A stretch of 64,000 nucleotides of DNA. Origin: Flavobacterium beibuense (lineage in GTDB: Bacteria > Bacteroidota > Bacteroidia > Flavobacteriales > Flavobacteriaceae). Below, in pieces: positions 8,932 through 17,788 of the stretch. Below the pieces are notes generated by a model. It made no database searches. It had not been told where the DNA came from and was given only the letters and a program-made list of their open reading frames with translations. Numbering within the stretch: position 1 is the stretch's first letter; each line of letters begins with the position of its first letter. The translations under genes were made by a program, and so were the position numbers. The stretch spans positions 186,001 to 250,000 of the forward strand of contig NZ_JUIW01000001.1 in the NCBI RefSeq assembly GCF_004151245.1, written 5' to 3'.

Positions 8932-11331
8932 ATGCAGAATAATTTACCTATACAAACTGAAAACGAAAATAGTGTAAACAGTTTTAATATAAGAGAACAA
9001 ATTGATAAATATTTCGTTCATTGGAAATGGTTTACTGTTAGTGTAATTGCGTGTTTGTTTTTGGCTTTTCTTTATTTGAGATATTCAACTCCTGAATATC
9101 AGATTAGCGCAACCATTTTAATTAAAGATGAAAAAAAAGGTGGTGTAGCCAATGAAGTTTCAGCTTTAAGTGAATTAGGATTGATGGGGGGAAACAGTAA
9201 TGTAGATAATGAAATAGAAGTTCTTAAAGCCAGGTCATTAACTAGAAACACAGTAAAAGAACTTAAATTTAATATTAGCTATTTTACCAAAGGAAATGTT
9301 AAAACAACAGAAGCTTACGTTAGCCCTTATATAAAGGTTAATTTCTACGATGTAATTGACGATTTTTATGAAAAAGATACAGTTTTTACTGTTAAGACAA
9401 TTTCAGATACTAAGTTTGAAATTTTTGATGCTGAGTCTAATAAGTTAGGTGTACATTCATTTGGAGAGTCTTTTTCTTCAAATCTTGGAACGATGTTGGT
9501 AACAATAAATACTGATAGTATCTCGACAAAGAAAATTGATGGTACTAATAGGGAGATAATTGTACAATTAAAAACTTTGGATAAAGTAGCTGAAGAGTAC
9601 AGGGCTAAACTTCAGATAGCTACAGTAAATAAAATGACGAGTGTGGTTTCTTTATCACTTACCGACAGGGTAAAAGAAAAAGGAGTTGATTTTCTTAATA
9701 AACTTATTTATACTTATAATCAGGATGCTATAAATGATAAGAATCAGGTTGCAAGAAATACTGAGGATTTTATTAATAAACGTCTTGAATCTTTAACAAA
9801 AGAGTTGGATACAGTTGAGAGGGGAGCTGAAGATTTTAAAAGAGTAGAAAGGCTTACTGATATAGAATCTGATGTGAAACTTTTTCTTAACTCAGCAAAT
9901 GAATATGAAAAAAGTGTTGTAGATAATAATTCGCAATTGGAGGTAGTAGGTTTCATGATTAATGAATTAAAAAATTCAGAAGAATTTAAGACTTTGCCTT
10001 CAAATCTTATTTCCGAAGGAGAGGCTTCGGAGTTGATACAGCAATATAATATGTTAGTGTTAAAAAGAGAAAGAGATTTGGATAGAAGTATGACAGAGAT
10101 ACATCCAAACATATTAGCTATGAATATGCAGTTGGAAGGGTTAAGGGGAAGCATAGTTAAAAGCTTAACTAACCTGCAGTCTTCATTGAAAATTGCGAAA
10201 AAGAACCTTGAGCGTCAGGAAAATATGATGGAGGGAAGGGTAGGACAAGCCCCGAGGCAGGAGAGACAATATAGGGTTATTGAAAGACAAAAAGAGGTAA
10301 AAGAGCAGCTGTATTTGTTCTTACTTACTAAAAGGGAAGAAAATGCTATTTCTAAAGCCGTAACAGCTCCAAACGCAAAAGTAATTGATAGTGCTTTTGC
10401 TAAAGAGCAACCGGTTTCTCCAAAAACTAATATAGTTTTGTTAGCAGCTCTAATGCTAGGTTTATTTATTCCGTTTTTAATTATTTATTTGAGAGAGCTT
10501 CTTGATACAAAAATTCATAGTAATGCTGATATAGATCATTTAAAAGTGCCATTTTTAGGTGATGTGCCAAGATCTGAAACGAGTAGTGAGTTGGTTAACT
10601 TACATGGTAGATCGGGAACTGCTGAAGCTTTAAGGATCATTAGAACGAATATGGAGTTTATGCTTAATAATGTGCCTGCCGGTACTGCAAAGACCATATT
10701 TGTAACATCAACAATTCCAAAAGAAGGTAAGACTTTCATTTCGGTTAATTTAGCAACAACTATTGCTATGACAGGTAAGAAAGTTCTACTGATTGGTATG
10801 GATATCAGAAATCCTAAATTAGATGAATATATTAATATACCTTCTAAAGGTTTAACGAATTATTTGTCAACTCCTGGTAGTACAAATATCAATGATTATA
10901 TAGTTAAGTATGGAGAGTTTGAGGATTTCTATATTATGCCTCCAGGTATAATCCCTCCAAATCCTGCAGAGTTACTTATGAGTAGTAAAGTTGAGGAAAT
11001 GTTTAAAAAACTACAGACCGAATATGATTATATTATTGTAGATACTGCTCCTGTAAGTTTAGTTACTGATACTCTTATTGTTGCTAATTTAGCACATTCG
11101 TTTATTTATGTGTCAAGGGCAAACTATCTTGATAAAAGAATGCTTGTTGTGCCTGAAACTATGTATAAGGAAAATAAGCTTCCTAACATGGCAATGGTGC
11201 TTAATGATACCGATAAGAAAACAGGCTATGGCTACGGATATGGTTATGGCTATGGCTATGGCTACGGTTATGGAGCCGATATGGAAACTACTAAATCAGA
11301 CTGGAAGAGTAAAATTTTTGGTAGAAAGTAA
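8932..11331 (+). CDS. Wzc-like polysaccharide co-polymerase / BY-type tyrosine autokinase
   Basis: A 799-residue inner-membrane co-polymerase. It has a Wzz domain between two membrane helices (about 34-53 and 500-520) with a long coiled-coil periplasmic part, then a BY-kinase domain with PKEGKT Walker A (near 596-601), IGMDIRNPKL Walker A' and DYIIVDTAPV Walker B. The tail holds eight consecutive Gly-Tyr dipeptides (about residues 765-780), an unusually regular version of the tyrosine cluster that Wzc kinases autophosphorylate. The frame opens at TTG 8908, inside the previous gene; ATG 8932 is preferred. It partners Wza and controls chain length and export. Confidence 0.93.
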   Translation: MQNNLPIQTENENSVNSFNIREQIDKYFVHWKWFTVSVIACLFLAFLYLRYSTPEYQISATILIKDEKKGGVANEVSALSELGLMGGNSNVDNEIEVLKARSLTRNTVKELKFNISYFTKGNVKTTEAYVSPYIKVNFYDVIDDFYEKDTVFTVKTISDTKFEIFDAESNKLGVHSFGESFSSNLGTMLVTINTDSISTKKIDGTNREIIVQLKTLDKVAEEYRAKLQIATVNKMTSVVSLSLTDRVKEKGVDFLNKLIYTYNQDAINDKNQVARNTEDFINKRLESLTKELDTVERGAEDFKRVERLTDIESDVKLFLNSANEYEKSVVDNNSQLEVVGFMINELKNSEEFKTLPSNLISEGEASELIQQYNMLVLKRERDLDRSMTEIHPNILAMNMQLEGLRGSIVKSLTNLQSSLKIAKKNLERQENMMEGRVGQAPRQERQYRVIERQKEVKEQLYLFLLTKREENAISKAVTAPNAKVIDSAFAKEQPVSPKTNIVLLAALMLGLFIPFLIIYLRELLDTKIHSNADIDHLKVPFLGDVPRSETSSELVNLHGRSGTAEALRIIRTNMEFMLNNVPAGTAKTIFVTSTIPKEGKTFISVNLATTIAMTGKKVLLIGMDIRNPKLDEYINIPSKGLTNYLSTPGSTNINDYIVKYGEFEDFYIMPPGIIPPNPAELLMSSKVEEMFKKLQTEYDYIIVDTAPVSLVTDTLIVANLAHSFIYVSRANYLDKRMLVVPETMYKENKLPNMAMVLNDTDKKTGYGYGYGYGYGYGYGYGADMETTKSDWKSKIFGRK
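11224..11274 (+). repeat. hexanucleotide repeat encoding a Gly-Tyr tail
   Basis: Eight tandem GGN-TAY codon pairs followed by a single GGA. Codons vary between units (ggc/gga/ggt, tat/tac), so the repeat is not perfect at the DNA level, but unit-sized slippage in frame is possible. It encodes the phospho-tyrosine cluster of the kinase. Confidence 0.9.
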
Positions 11332-11357
11332 AATCTGACAGTTTTTATAATAATAAA

Positions 11358-11394
11358 GCGCCTTCTTTAAATTTTAAAGAAGGCGTTGTTTTTT
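11358..11394. terminator. terminator between wzc-like gene and facing phosphatase gene
   Basis: A 12-bp perfect stem CGCCTTCTTTAA / TTAAAGAAGGCG with a 3-nt loop and a T-rich tail on the + strand. Its left arm covers the last codons and stop of the reverse-strand phosphatase gene. Confidence 0.85.
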
Positions 11395-12104
11395 AATGCT
11401 TCAATAAGAGGTTCATGCTTTTTGAAGGGTATTTTATTTTTAAAAGCTTCAGCATGTCTCATGTGGTGCGTGTCAGATCCTGTAAAGTCAATTAATTTTT
11501 CATTTAATAGTCTTTCAGCTGTCTTAAGTACGCCTTCTCCGTAATATCCTGTAACCGATAACAAGTTAAGTTGGAACAGGCATCCTGCTTTTTTTAGCTT
11601 ATAATATTCGTCAAATTTCGTATGATAGAATAAGTATCTTTCCGGATGTGCTAATACAGGCTTGTAGCCGGCTACCTGTAATTCAAATAATATGTCATAT
11701 AAGTTAATTGGTGGATTGATATATGACATCTCCACTAATACATAATTCTCTTTTAGAGTTAATAACTGCTCTGATTTGAATAACTCTACAAAAGTGTCAT
11801 CCATTAAATGTTCGGCAGCGGCCTTAAAGGGAAAAGAGATATTGTTATCCTTAAGAAATGAAAGAGTGCTTTTTTCTTTTTTAAGGATTCCTTCTCTTGT
11901 ATTGTTCCAAACTCCCGGTAAGATATGTGGTGTAGCCGTAAATTGAGAAAATCCATAACCTTGAAGAGAGTCTATTAACTGCAAAGTATCGTTTTCGTCT
12001 TTGGCTCCGTCATCGATTCCCGGTAATAGGTGTGAATGTATATCTACGTAATCGCTTGGGATTAAATCTGCCAAAGCGACTTTTGGTTTACTGAAAAAAA
12101 GCAA
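11367..12104 (-). CDS. CpsB/YwqE-like PHP-domain tyrosine-protein phosphatase
   Basis: A 245-residue metal-dependent phosphatase of the PHP superfamily. Metal-binding motifs are DIHSHLLPGIDDGAKD near residue 21, TATPHI near 57, LAHPERY in the middle and GSDTHH near the C-terminus. In Firmicutes and Bacteroidota these enzymes dephosphorylate the Wzc-type kinase. Its convergent position against the wzc-like gene supports that role. The start is TTG at 12104 (MLFFSKPKVALADLIP); an in-frame stop lies five codons upstream and no ATG fits. There is no signal peptide, so it acts in the cytoplasm on the kinase tail. Confidence 0.85.
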   Translation of the reverse strand: MLFFSKPKVALADLIPSDYVDIHSHLLPGIDDGAKDENDTLQLIDSLQGYGFSQFTATPHILPGVWNNTREGILKKEKSTLSFLKDNNISFPFKAAAEHLMDDTFVELFKSEQLLTLKENYVLVEMSYINPPINLYDILFELQVAGYKPVLAHPERYLFYHTKFDEYYKLKKAGCLFQLNLLSVTGYYGEGVLKTAERLLNEKLIDFTGSDTHHMRHAEAFKNKIPFKKHEPLIEALKNNAFFKI

Positions 12105-12181
12105 GGTTAAATGGTTTTATGTTTAGACTGTAAAAATAAAGTAAAACAGTAACCTTGTAAAGATAATGTAGTTAAATTATA

Positions 12182-13303
12182 CTAAACAGAAGTTTTTAAA
12201 TACTTTAAGGTTCGTAATATGGCTACTGAGTTAAGTATAATAAGGGGCAACATTATTACAAAATGGGGTTTATTTATAATCAAAACCGTATAAATTACAA
12301 TTAATGCAATCGAACCCAAACTAAGTGATTTAAGCGCTTTTTTTCTATTAGATATAGCTAGTATGGTTATAACGATAAAAAGAGGATTAAAAAGCAATAT
12401 ATTGTAGTTTAGGAGCAGTTCGTTATGTGATGAATAAAGACTAACTAAACAGAAAAGAATACCAAACAATCCTGCAATTACCAAATAAGATAAATATCCT
12501 ACTCTTTTTACAGTTAATGCTAATAATATTATTATGAGTATGGTGTAACTGTAATAGCTGTTTAAAAAGGAATTTTCCGATGTGGTTTCGGTTTTTTCTA
12601 CAATAGTGAAGGTTGACTTTGCTAAAGGGCCATTTATGGTTGTTGTATTGCTAATACCTTCCATTAACTCCTTAGGTAAAAACAGCTTTTCGGATGTGTT
12701 ATCGGTTTTATAGCCAAACAACAGGTTAATGCCTAGGTTCTCATAAAAATGATTGTCTGCCAGATAAGTGTAAATGATTTCCCTGTATGTTTTTCCTTTG
12801 TCTGAATTTTCTAAGGAAATTTTTACCTGTTTATCAATAATATCTGCAACCATAGTGGTACAGTTGCGATCTATAAATTTATAGGTATAATATTTTCTGT
12901 CAGAGAAAAGTATATTGTTCAGTTCGTCTGCTATCTGTTGTTTCTGATTAAGGTTTAGATTTAAAACCTGCTCATATACATCTCTTCCGTAGTATTTGTA
13001 TTCATAGATAAAATCAGCATAAGAAGCTACAGATACGAAATACTGCAAATCGCCCTTTACAAACTTTAAATAAAAATTAGGAGTGTCAAAATCAAAAGTA
13101 CCGAAATTATAAACAGTATTAATGTTGCTTACAGGGTCAAAAACCCTTATTGCAGTATGACCGAAAACAGAGTAAAGCTCGTTACCCGGGCCACAAGTTA
13201 AAAGACTTACTTCAGCTTTTTCCGATAGCGGTATTTGTGCAAAGCTTTTAAATGATAACAGGCTAAAAAATATAACAGCTAATAATACTTTTAAACTTTG
13301 CAT
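12182..13303 (-). CDS. DUF4105 (Lnb N-terminal domain) membrane protein
   Basis: A 373-residue protein with a signal peptide (cleavage near SFA-QIP). The periplasmic DUF4105 domain spans about 25-215, with LLTCGPGNELYSVFGHTAIRV and FIDRNCTTM as visible conserved segments. A C-terminal block of five or six hydrophobic helices follows (about 245-370). DUF4105 is related to NlpC/P60-like thiol folds, and the conserved His (GHTAIR) and Cys (RNCTT) suggest a catalytic centre, but no substrate is known to me. It is separated by only 8 nt from the upstream PorV/PorQ-like gene, so the two are probably co-transcribed. Confidence 0.8.
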   Translation of the reverse strand: MQSLKVLLAVIFFSLLSFKSFAQIPLSEKAEVSLLTCGPGNELYSVFGHTAIRVFDPVSNINTVYNFGTFDFDTPNFYLKFVKGDLQYFVSVASYADFIYEYKYYGRDVYEQVLNLNLNQKQQIADELNNILFSDRKYYTYKFIDRNCTTMVADIIDKQVKISLENSDKGKTYREIIYTYLADNHFYENLGINLLFGYKTDNTSEKLFLPKELMEGISNTTTINGPLAKSTFTIVEKTETTSENSFLNSYYSYTILIIILLALTVKRVGYLSYLVIAGLFGILFCLVSLYSSHNELLLNYNILLFNPLFIVITILAISNRKKALKSLSLGSIALIVIYTVLIINKPHFVIMLPLIILNSVAILRTLKYLKTSV

Positions 13304-13311
13304 GGTATTTT

Positions 13312-14400
13312 TTATCTAAAGAGTCCTAAATCTATTTTTAAAGAAAAGATGTTTGAATATAATGCAGCACTTTGGTCGCCAATATCAGTTAAAGCATAGT
13401 CTACTTCTATGCCCTTGTATTTAAAGCCTAAACCAATATTTGGCTGATAGCTTAACTTACCGCTTCCGTCTAATTCCCTTATGTTTTGAAAATTACCTAC
13501 ACCACCTCTAAGGAATACTAAATCTATATATCCGAATTCAAAACCAAAGGCAGGGTCAAAACTCACCGACTCTGTAGATACAAGGTCGTTGGTTTGTGCA
13601 AACTGCATGTTGATGTTTGCGGCAGCTAATATACTGTAATCGTAACGGATTATGAATTTTTTTGAAAAGCCCAGCTGTGCTTTTGGTAAAGTAATCTCGC
13701 TGCTTTCAGGTAGTTCCTGGTTCTCGCCCGGTACTGCATCACGAATAGCGTCAAAAGCTTCTTCGTTTATATTCCATACATTGTAAGTTGTTGTGATGTC
13801 TCTAAGCATTAAACCAAAATTCCATTGATCTTTAGTTTGATACTGTAATCCGATATCAAAACCAAAACCCCATGAATCGGCAAAATCTCCGATTATCCTG
13901 CGGATAACTTTGGCATTAATCCCATATTGTAACCCATCTAAAGGTAACGAGCGGGCATAGGATAAGGTAACACCATAGTCGGCCGTTGAAAACAGACTGA
14001 TCCTGTTGTAATCTATATTCCCTTCGCTGTCTATTAACTGAGTGGTGTTTAAGATGTCGTCTACCCCAAAACGGATAACGGATAAGCCAAAAGCACTTCT
14101 GTCGTCTATTGGCATGGCAAATCCGGCGTAGTCATACTGTGCGATATTTGCAAAATAACTGGCGTGCATCAGTGCGAGCTGTTTGTCTTTTACCTTTAAG
14201 AGTCCGGCTGGATTCCAGTAGCCGGAATTTACATCGCCGGTACTGGCAGTAACAGCATTGCTCATGCCCAGTGCAGCAGCATCTACCCCAATATTCATGA
14301 ACTCATTGGAGTACTTTCTAACCGATTGAGCCTGGCTTAAAAAGCAAAAAAATAGTATGGGAAATATAAATTTCTTCTTCAACGCTGTTAATTTGTGCAA
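13312..14400 (-). CDS. PorV/PorQ-family outer-membrane beta-barrel protein
   Basis: A FadL-like beta-barrel of about 360 residues with the family's opening pattern: FMNIGVDAAALGMSNAVTA, then SGYWNPAGL. PorV and PorQ are T9SS components, and other family members are uncharacterised barrels; I cannot say which this is. A T9SS-tagged protein is encoded elsewhere in the window. No ATG fits. TTG at 14400 opens the frame, but TTG at 14382 gives MKKKFIFPILFFCFLSQAQS, a normal signal peptide, and may be the real start. Confidence 0.75.
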   Translation of the reverse strand: MHKLTALKKKFIFPILFFCFLSQAQSVRKYSNEFMNIGVDAAALGMSNAVTASTGDVNSGYWNPAGLLKVKDKQLALMHASYFANIAQYDYAGFAMPIDDRSAFGLSVIRFGVDDILNTTQLIDSEGNIDYNRISLFSTADYGVTLSYARSLPLDGLQYGINAKVIRRIIGDFADSWGFGFDIGLQYQTKDQWNFGLMLRDITTTYNVWNINEEAFDAIRDAVPGENQELPESSEITLPKAQLGFSKKFIIRYDYSILAAANINMQFAQTNDLVSTESVSFDPAFGFEFGYIDLVFLRGGVGNFQNIRELDGSGKLSYQPNIGLGFKYKGIEVDYALTDIGDQSAALYSNIFSLKIDLGLFR

Positions 14401-14453
14401 ATATGAAATAAAAATCTCAATTACTAAACTCTATTTCTATTAACTTATTGTGT

Positions 14454-14461
14454 TAACTTTG
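14454..14461 (+). promoter_or_regulatory. Bacteroidota -7 element for pssA
   Basis: TAACTTTG matches TAnnTTTG, 18 nt before the pssA ATG, leaving a very short leader. Confidence 0.5.
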
Positions 14462-14479
14462 CAGTAAAATTGTAGAACT

Positions 14480-15247
14480 ATGTCTGTTAAAAAACACATT
14501 CCTAACGTAATTACATTATTAAATCTTACTTCAGGATTAATTGCACTTGTTTATGCTTTCAATACAAATCTTCAAATGGCATTCTTTTGGGTTTGTATGG
14601 GTATCTTTTTTGATTTTTGGGATGGTTTTTTTGCCAGGATATTCAAGGTACAGAGTAAACTCGGCCTACAATTAGACTCTTTGGCAGATATGGTAACCAG
14701 TGGTGTAGTGCCGGGTGTTACAATGTATCAGCTTCTTGCTAATATAGCCGACCTAAGGGATGATGCTAATTTAAGTGCCGATAATGCTTATTTAGGTATC
14801 CTGCCGTTTGTTGGTTTTATTATAACAATTGCATCTTGCTACAGACTTGCTAAATTTAATATTGACGAACGTCAGACAGACTCTTTTATAGGTTTACCAA
14901 CACCTGCAAATGCTTTGTTTATTATGAGCCTACCTGTTATATTAGATAAAACAGGGGGAGTAGGACTTGTTTTTGAATGGTTGAGTAATCCGTTTATACT
15001 GGCAGGTATAAGTGCTCTTAGTGCATACCTGTTAAATGCAGAAATACCTTTATTCTCACTTAAGGTTAAATATTTTAACTGGGAACGTAACAAGATTCAG
15101 TTTGTGTTCCTTATAGTGTCTATTCTGTTATTATTCTTTTTCCAGTATTTTGCCATACCGCTTATTATCCTTTTTTATGTAATATTGTCGGTAATCAACA
15201 ATATGTCTGCTAAAAAGGTTCATGAAAGCCCATCCGCAAAAGAGTAA
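14480..15247 (+). CDS. pssA: CDP-diacylglycerol-serine O-phosphatidyltransferase
   Basis: A membrane enzyme of 255 residues making phosphatidylserine, the precursor of phosphatidylethanolamine. The CDP-alcohol phosphotransferase signature D-G-x2-A-R-x8-G-x3-D-x3-D is exact: D48, G49, A52, R53, G62, D66, D70. The N-terminal KHIPNVITLLNLTSGL matches the bacterial type II PssA family, and about eight hydrophobic helices are visible. The stop lies 26 nt inside the following lysozyme gene, suggesting coupled translation. Confidence 0.93.
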   Translation: MSVKKHIPNVITLLNLTSGLIALVYAFNTNLQMAFFWVCMGIFFDFWDGFFARIFKVQSKLGLQLDSLADMVTSGVVPGVTMYQLLANIADLRDDANLSADNAYLGILPFVGFIITIASCYRLAKFNIDERQTDSFIGLPTPANALFIMSLPVILDKTGGVGLVFEWLSNPFILAGISALSAYLLNAEIPLFSLKVKYFNWERNKIQFVFLIVSILLLFFFQYFAIPLIILFYVILSVINNMSAKKVHESPSAKE

Positions 15248-16103
15248 CGCAAAAAAAATACGTAAGCCTAAACCTAAACAGGCTAAAAAAATAACTCCGG
15301 GAAAAATACTCAGGTATTCTTTCCTTATTTTGCTATTGTCTTTTATTGTTGCTGTAGGGTATCATTATCGCAATGGTTTTTTATATTATCTGGGTTTTAA
15401 AACCAATAAGCGTATTGAAACTCTTACCAAAGAAGAGCGTAAAATTGCCGATTTAAGGATATATGAGATTGTTTCCCGACACAAGGATAAGGTTTTTGGA
15501 TTTGATATATCGCAGTATCAGGGAAAGATAGATTGGGACAAGGTGCATGGGGAGAATGAACATTATGCTATGAAGTTTGTTTTTATCCGTTCTACCGCAG
15601 GGAAAAACAAAACCGACAGTCAATACAAAACGAATTGGAAACAGGCCGGTAAAAAGGGTTTTATAAGAGGGGCTTATCATTACTACAGACCCAACGAAAA
15701 TTCAATTAAGCAGGCAGAGAATTTTATCAGTACGGTTAAGCTTGAAAAGGGAGATTTGCCACCTGTATTGGATATTGAAAAAATTCCGAGTAAACAAAGC
15801 ATGGATAGCCTTAAAGTAGGTTTAAAGCGCTGGCTGGATAAGGTGGAAGGTCACTATGGTGTAAAACCTATAATTTACAGTGGAGAAAGTTTTTATACCG
15901 ATTTTTTAAAAAAGGAATTTGAAGGCTATACAGTATGGATTGCCAATTACAGTTTCTTTGAAGACGAGATAAGAAAAGAATGGCACTTTTGGCAATTTAC
16001 CGATAAAGCAGCTATTGAAGGTATTGACGGAAATGTGGATGTAAATATCTATAACGGTAATTATGATGAGCTAAAAAATCATACGCTTGAATTGAGGCAA
16101 TAA
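15222..16103 (+). CDS. GH25-family lysozyme (muramidase), membrane-anchored
   Basis: A 293-residue protein with a basic N-terminus and one membrane helix (about 30-47), then a GH25 domain from about 91. Catalytic-site motifs are FDISQYQGKIDW (D95) and PVLDIEKIP (D184 and E186, the DxE pair), with WIANYSF and WHFWQFTDKA near the end, as in family members. It should cleave the MurNAc-GlcNAc bond of peptidoglycan from the periplasmic face. The overlap with pssA suggests co-expression of membrane and wall functions. Confidence 0.88.
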   Translation: MKAHPQKSNAKKIRKPKPKQAKKITPGKILRYSFLILLLSFIVAVGYHYRNGFLYYLGFKTNKRIETLTKEERKIADLRIYEIVSRHKDKVFGFDISQYQGKIDWDKVHGENEHYAMKFVFIRSTAGKNKTDSQYKTNWKQAGKKGFIRGAYHYYRPNENSIKQAENFISTVKLEKGDLPPVLDIEKIPSKQSMDSLKVGLKRWLDKVEGHYGVKPIIYSGESFYTDFLKKEFEGYTVWIANYSFFEDEIRKEWHFWQFTDKAAIEGIDGNVDVNIYNGNYDELKNHTLELRQ

Positions 16104-16115
16104 AACTATGATGGT

Positions 16116-16574
16116 TTAATTGTTTGTTAGTTGTTTTTCGAAACAGATGCTGCTTTCCACATCTTTATATTGTCCGTAATTTGGAATAATACTATAGCCG
16201 TTTTTAGTGTAAAGGCTTATTGCGGCTTTTAATTCTTTACTTGTTTCAAGAATACATTTTTTATATCCCAATTCTAAAGCCCATTGCTCTAAGTCATTTA
16301 AAACTTTTGTGGCAATTCCCAGCTCGCGTTTATCAGGATAAACAAACATACGCTTTACTTCCATAATTTCAGGTTCATACTCCTTTATTGCTCCGCAGCC
16401 ACAAGGTATTTCTTCATGAAATGCAACAACCGTATGTCTTATCAGGCCTGTTTTATTATGTTGAGCAAAAAAAGCATGTTTTTCACCGTTTAGGATAGTG
16501 AGAAATTTGTCAAGTTCCATTACAAGATTCCTGAAGTCTGTGTCAGATGAGTCAGTTCGTTTTAATTGTATCAT
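16116..16574 (-). CDS. GNAT-family N-acetyltransferase
   Basis: A 152-residue GNAT protein. The acetyl-CoA-binding region reads VKRMFVYPDKRELGIATKVL (Q/RxxGxG/A-like motif A, slightly degenerate), followed by WALELGYKKCILETSKELKAAISLYTKNGY. The family modifies small molecules or protein N-termini, and the substrate is unknown. It stands alone between convergent and same-strand genes. A terminator-like hairpin separates it from the lptB unit upstream. Confidence 0.8.
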   Translation of the reverse strand: MIQLKRTDSSDTDFRNLVMELDKFLTILNGEKHAFFAQHNKTGLIRHTVVAFHEEIPCGCGAIKEYEPEIMEVKRMFVYPDKRELGIATKVLNDLEQWALELGYKKCILETSKELKAAISLYTKNGYSIIPNYGQYKDVESSICFEKQLTNN

Positions 16575-16586
16575 TGTGTCAGGTTA

Positions 16587-16612
16587 ATAAAAAAGCACGG
16601 ATAACCGCGCTT
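16587..16612 (-). terminator. intrinsic terminator after lptB
   Basis: On the reverse strand AGCGCGG-TTAT-CCGTGCT is followed by a T-run. It closes the kdsD-tatC-lptB transcription unit. Confidence 0.75.
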
Positions 16613-16622
16613 ATATTGAATT

Positions 16623-17408
16623 TTAAAAATTTTCTTCATCAGGAACATTGCTTGGTGCAGCATGTTGCTGGAAATCGAGCTTTTTCTTTCTTAGCTCAAA
16701 ATTTTGTCCCAGGTATACTTTACGAACCATTTCATCACTTGCCAGGTCTTCCGGTACACCGGCTTTCAATATCCCTCCTTCAAACATAAGATAGGTTTTA
16801 TCCGTAATGGCCAGGGTTTCCTGTACGTTATGGTCGGTTATAAGAATGCCGATATTTTTATTTTTTAACTGTGCTACAATACGCTGAATATCCTCAACCG
16901 CTACAGGGTCTACTCCAGCAAAAGGTTCATCGAGAAGAATAAATTTAGGGTCGGTAGCCAGTGCACGTGCAATTTCTGTTCTTCTTCGCTCACCGCCGGA
17001 TAAAAGATCGCCTCTGTTAGTACGTATGTGTTGCAGGGAGAACTCATCAATAAGCGCTTCCATTTTAGCTTCCTGTTCTTTTTTAGAAAGATTGGTAAGC
17101 TGTAGTACGCTAAGTATATTGTCTTCTATACTTAATTTTCTGAAAACAGAAGCTTCCTGGGCAAGATAACCTATACCATGCTGAGCACGTTTGTACATAG
17201 GGAAATCGGTAATTTCCATATTATCAAGGTAAATCTTACCGCTGTTAGGTTTTACAAGCCCTACAATCATATAGAATGAAGTGGTTTTTCCGGCACCGTT
17301 AGGTCCTAAAAGACCAACGATTTCACCCTGATTCACTTCAACAGAGATGCCTTTTACTACGCTTCGTCCTTTGTATGTTTTTATTAAGTTATCTGCTCTT
17401 AATTTCAT
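16623..17408 (-). CDS. lptB: LPS export ABC transporter ATP-binding protein
   Basis: A 261-residue ABC ATPase of the LptB family: Walker A GPNGAGKTT (35-43), signature LLSGGERRRTEIARAL, Walker B LLDEPFAGVDP and the H-loop TDHNV. It powers LPS transfer from the inner membrane with LptF/G. The frame opens further upstream at 17465, overlapping the AhpD-like gene, but ATG at 17408 starts the conserved MKLRADNLIKTYKGR and is chosen. The last ~20 residues (polar, beyond the ABC core) are an extension of unknown role. The neighbouring KdsD homologue fits an LPS-related operon. Confidence 0.92.
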   Translation of the reverse strand: MKLRADNLIKTYKGRSVVKGISVEVNQGEIVGLLGPNGAGKTTSFYMIVGLVKPNSGKIYLDNMEITDFPMYKRAQHGIGYLAQEASVFRKLSIEDNILSVLQLTNLSKKEQEAKMEALIDEFSLQHIRTNRGDLLSGGERRRTEIARALATDPKFILLDEPFAGVDPVAVEDIQRIVAQLKNKNIGILITDHNVQETLAITDKTYLMFEGGILKAGVPEDLASDEMVRKVYLGQNFELRKKKLDFQQHAAPSNVPDEENF

Positions 17409-17428
17409 GTTTTCAGGTTTCTTGTACG

Positions 17429-17785
17429 TTATTCGCCTTTGCTGTTTTCTTCCAGAGCTTCCCAAAATTCGTAAGCTCTCCTTAGGTGAGGTACTACTAT
17501 GGTTCCACCTACAAGTGTTGCAATACCCAGTGCCTCCATAACCTGCTCTTTGTTAAGACCTTCTTTATGGCACGTTTCAAGGTGGTATTTTATGCAGTCG
17601 TCACAACGAAGTACTGCCGATGCAACCAGTCCTAAAAGTTCCTTGGTTTTTACATCAAGGGCACCTTCCATATAGGCGTTGGTATCAAGGTTAAAAATAC
17701 GTTTTATTATTTTGTTGTTATCCGCCAGAAGTTTGTCGTTCATTTTTTGGCGGTAATCATTAAATTCCTGTACTAAATCAGCCAT
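17429..17785 (-). CDS. AhpD-like carboxymuconolactone decarboxylase-family protein
   Basis: A small all-helical protein of 118 residues with the AhpD/CMD signature CDDCIKYH followed by a downstream His (LETCHKEG). In AhpD-type proteins the two Cys form a redox centre that supports peroxidase activity. The pattern EVMEALGIATLVGG is also typical. It sits 20 nt from lptB and 3 nt from tatC in one operon. The link to LPS export and Tat secretion is positional only, so the function is not assigned further. Confidence 0.85.
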   Translation of the reverse strand: MADLVQEFNDYRQKMNDKLLADNNKIIKRIFNLDTNAYMEGALDVKTKELLGLVASAVLRCDDCIKYHLETCHKEGLNKEQVMEALGIATLVGGTIVVPHLRRAYEFWEALEENSKGE

Positions 17786-17788
17786 GGT

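Noticed and set aside
9744..10154. long antisense ORF inside the wzc-like gene
   Set aside because: Composition follows the coding strand of the Wzz coiled-coil region; no start signal or family match.
11224..11274. possible CRISPR-like or satellite repeat
   Set aside because: It is in-frame coding sequence for Gly-Tyr units, with no spacer structure.
11108..11338. alternative-frame ORF over the Gly-Tyr repeat
   Set aside because: The Met-Ala-Thr-Val repeat it encodes is a frame shadow of the Gly-Tyr repeat.
13312..14400. firm assignment as PorV or PorQ
   Set aside because: The barrel family fits, but I see nothing that separates PorV, PorQ and the uncharacterised members.
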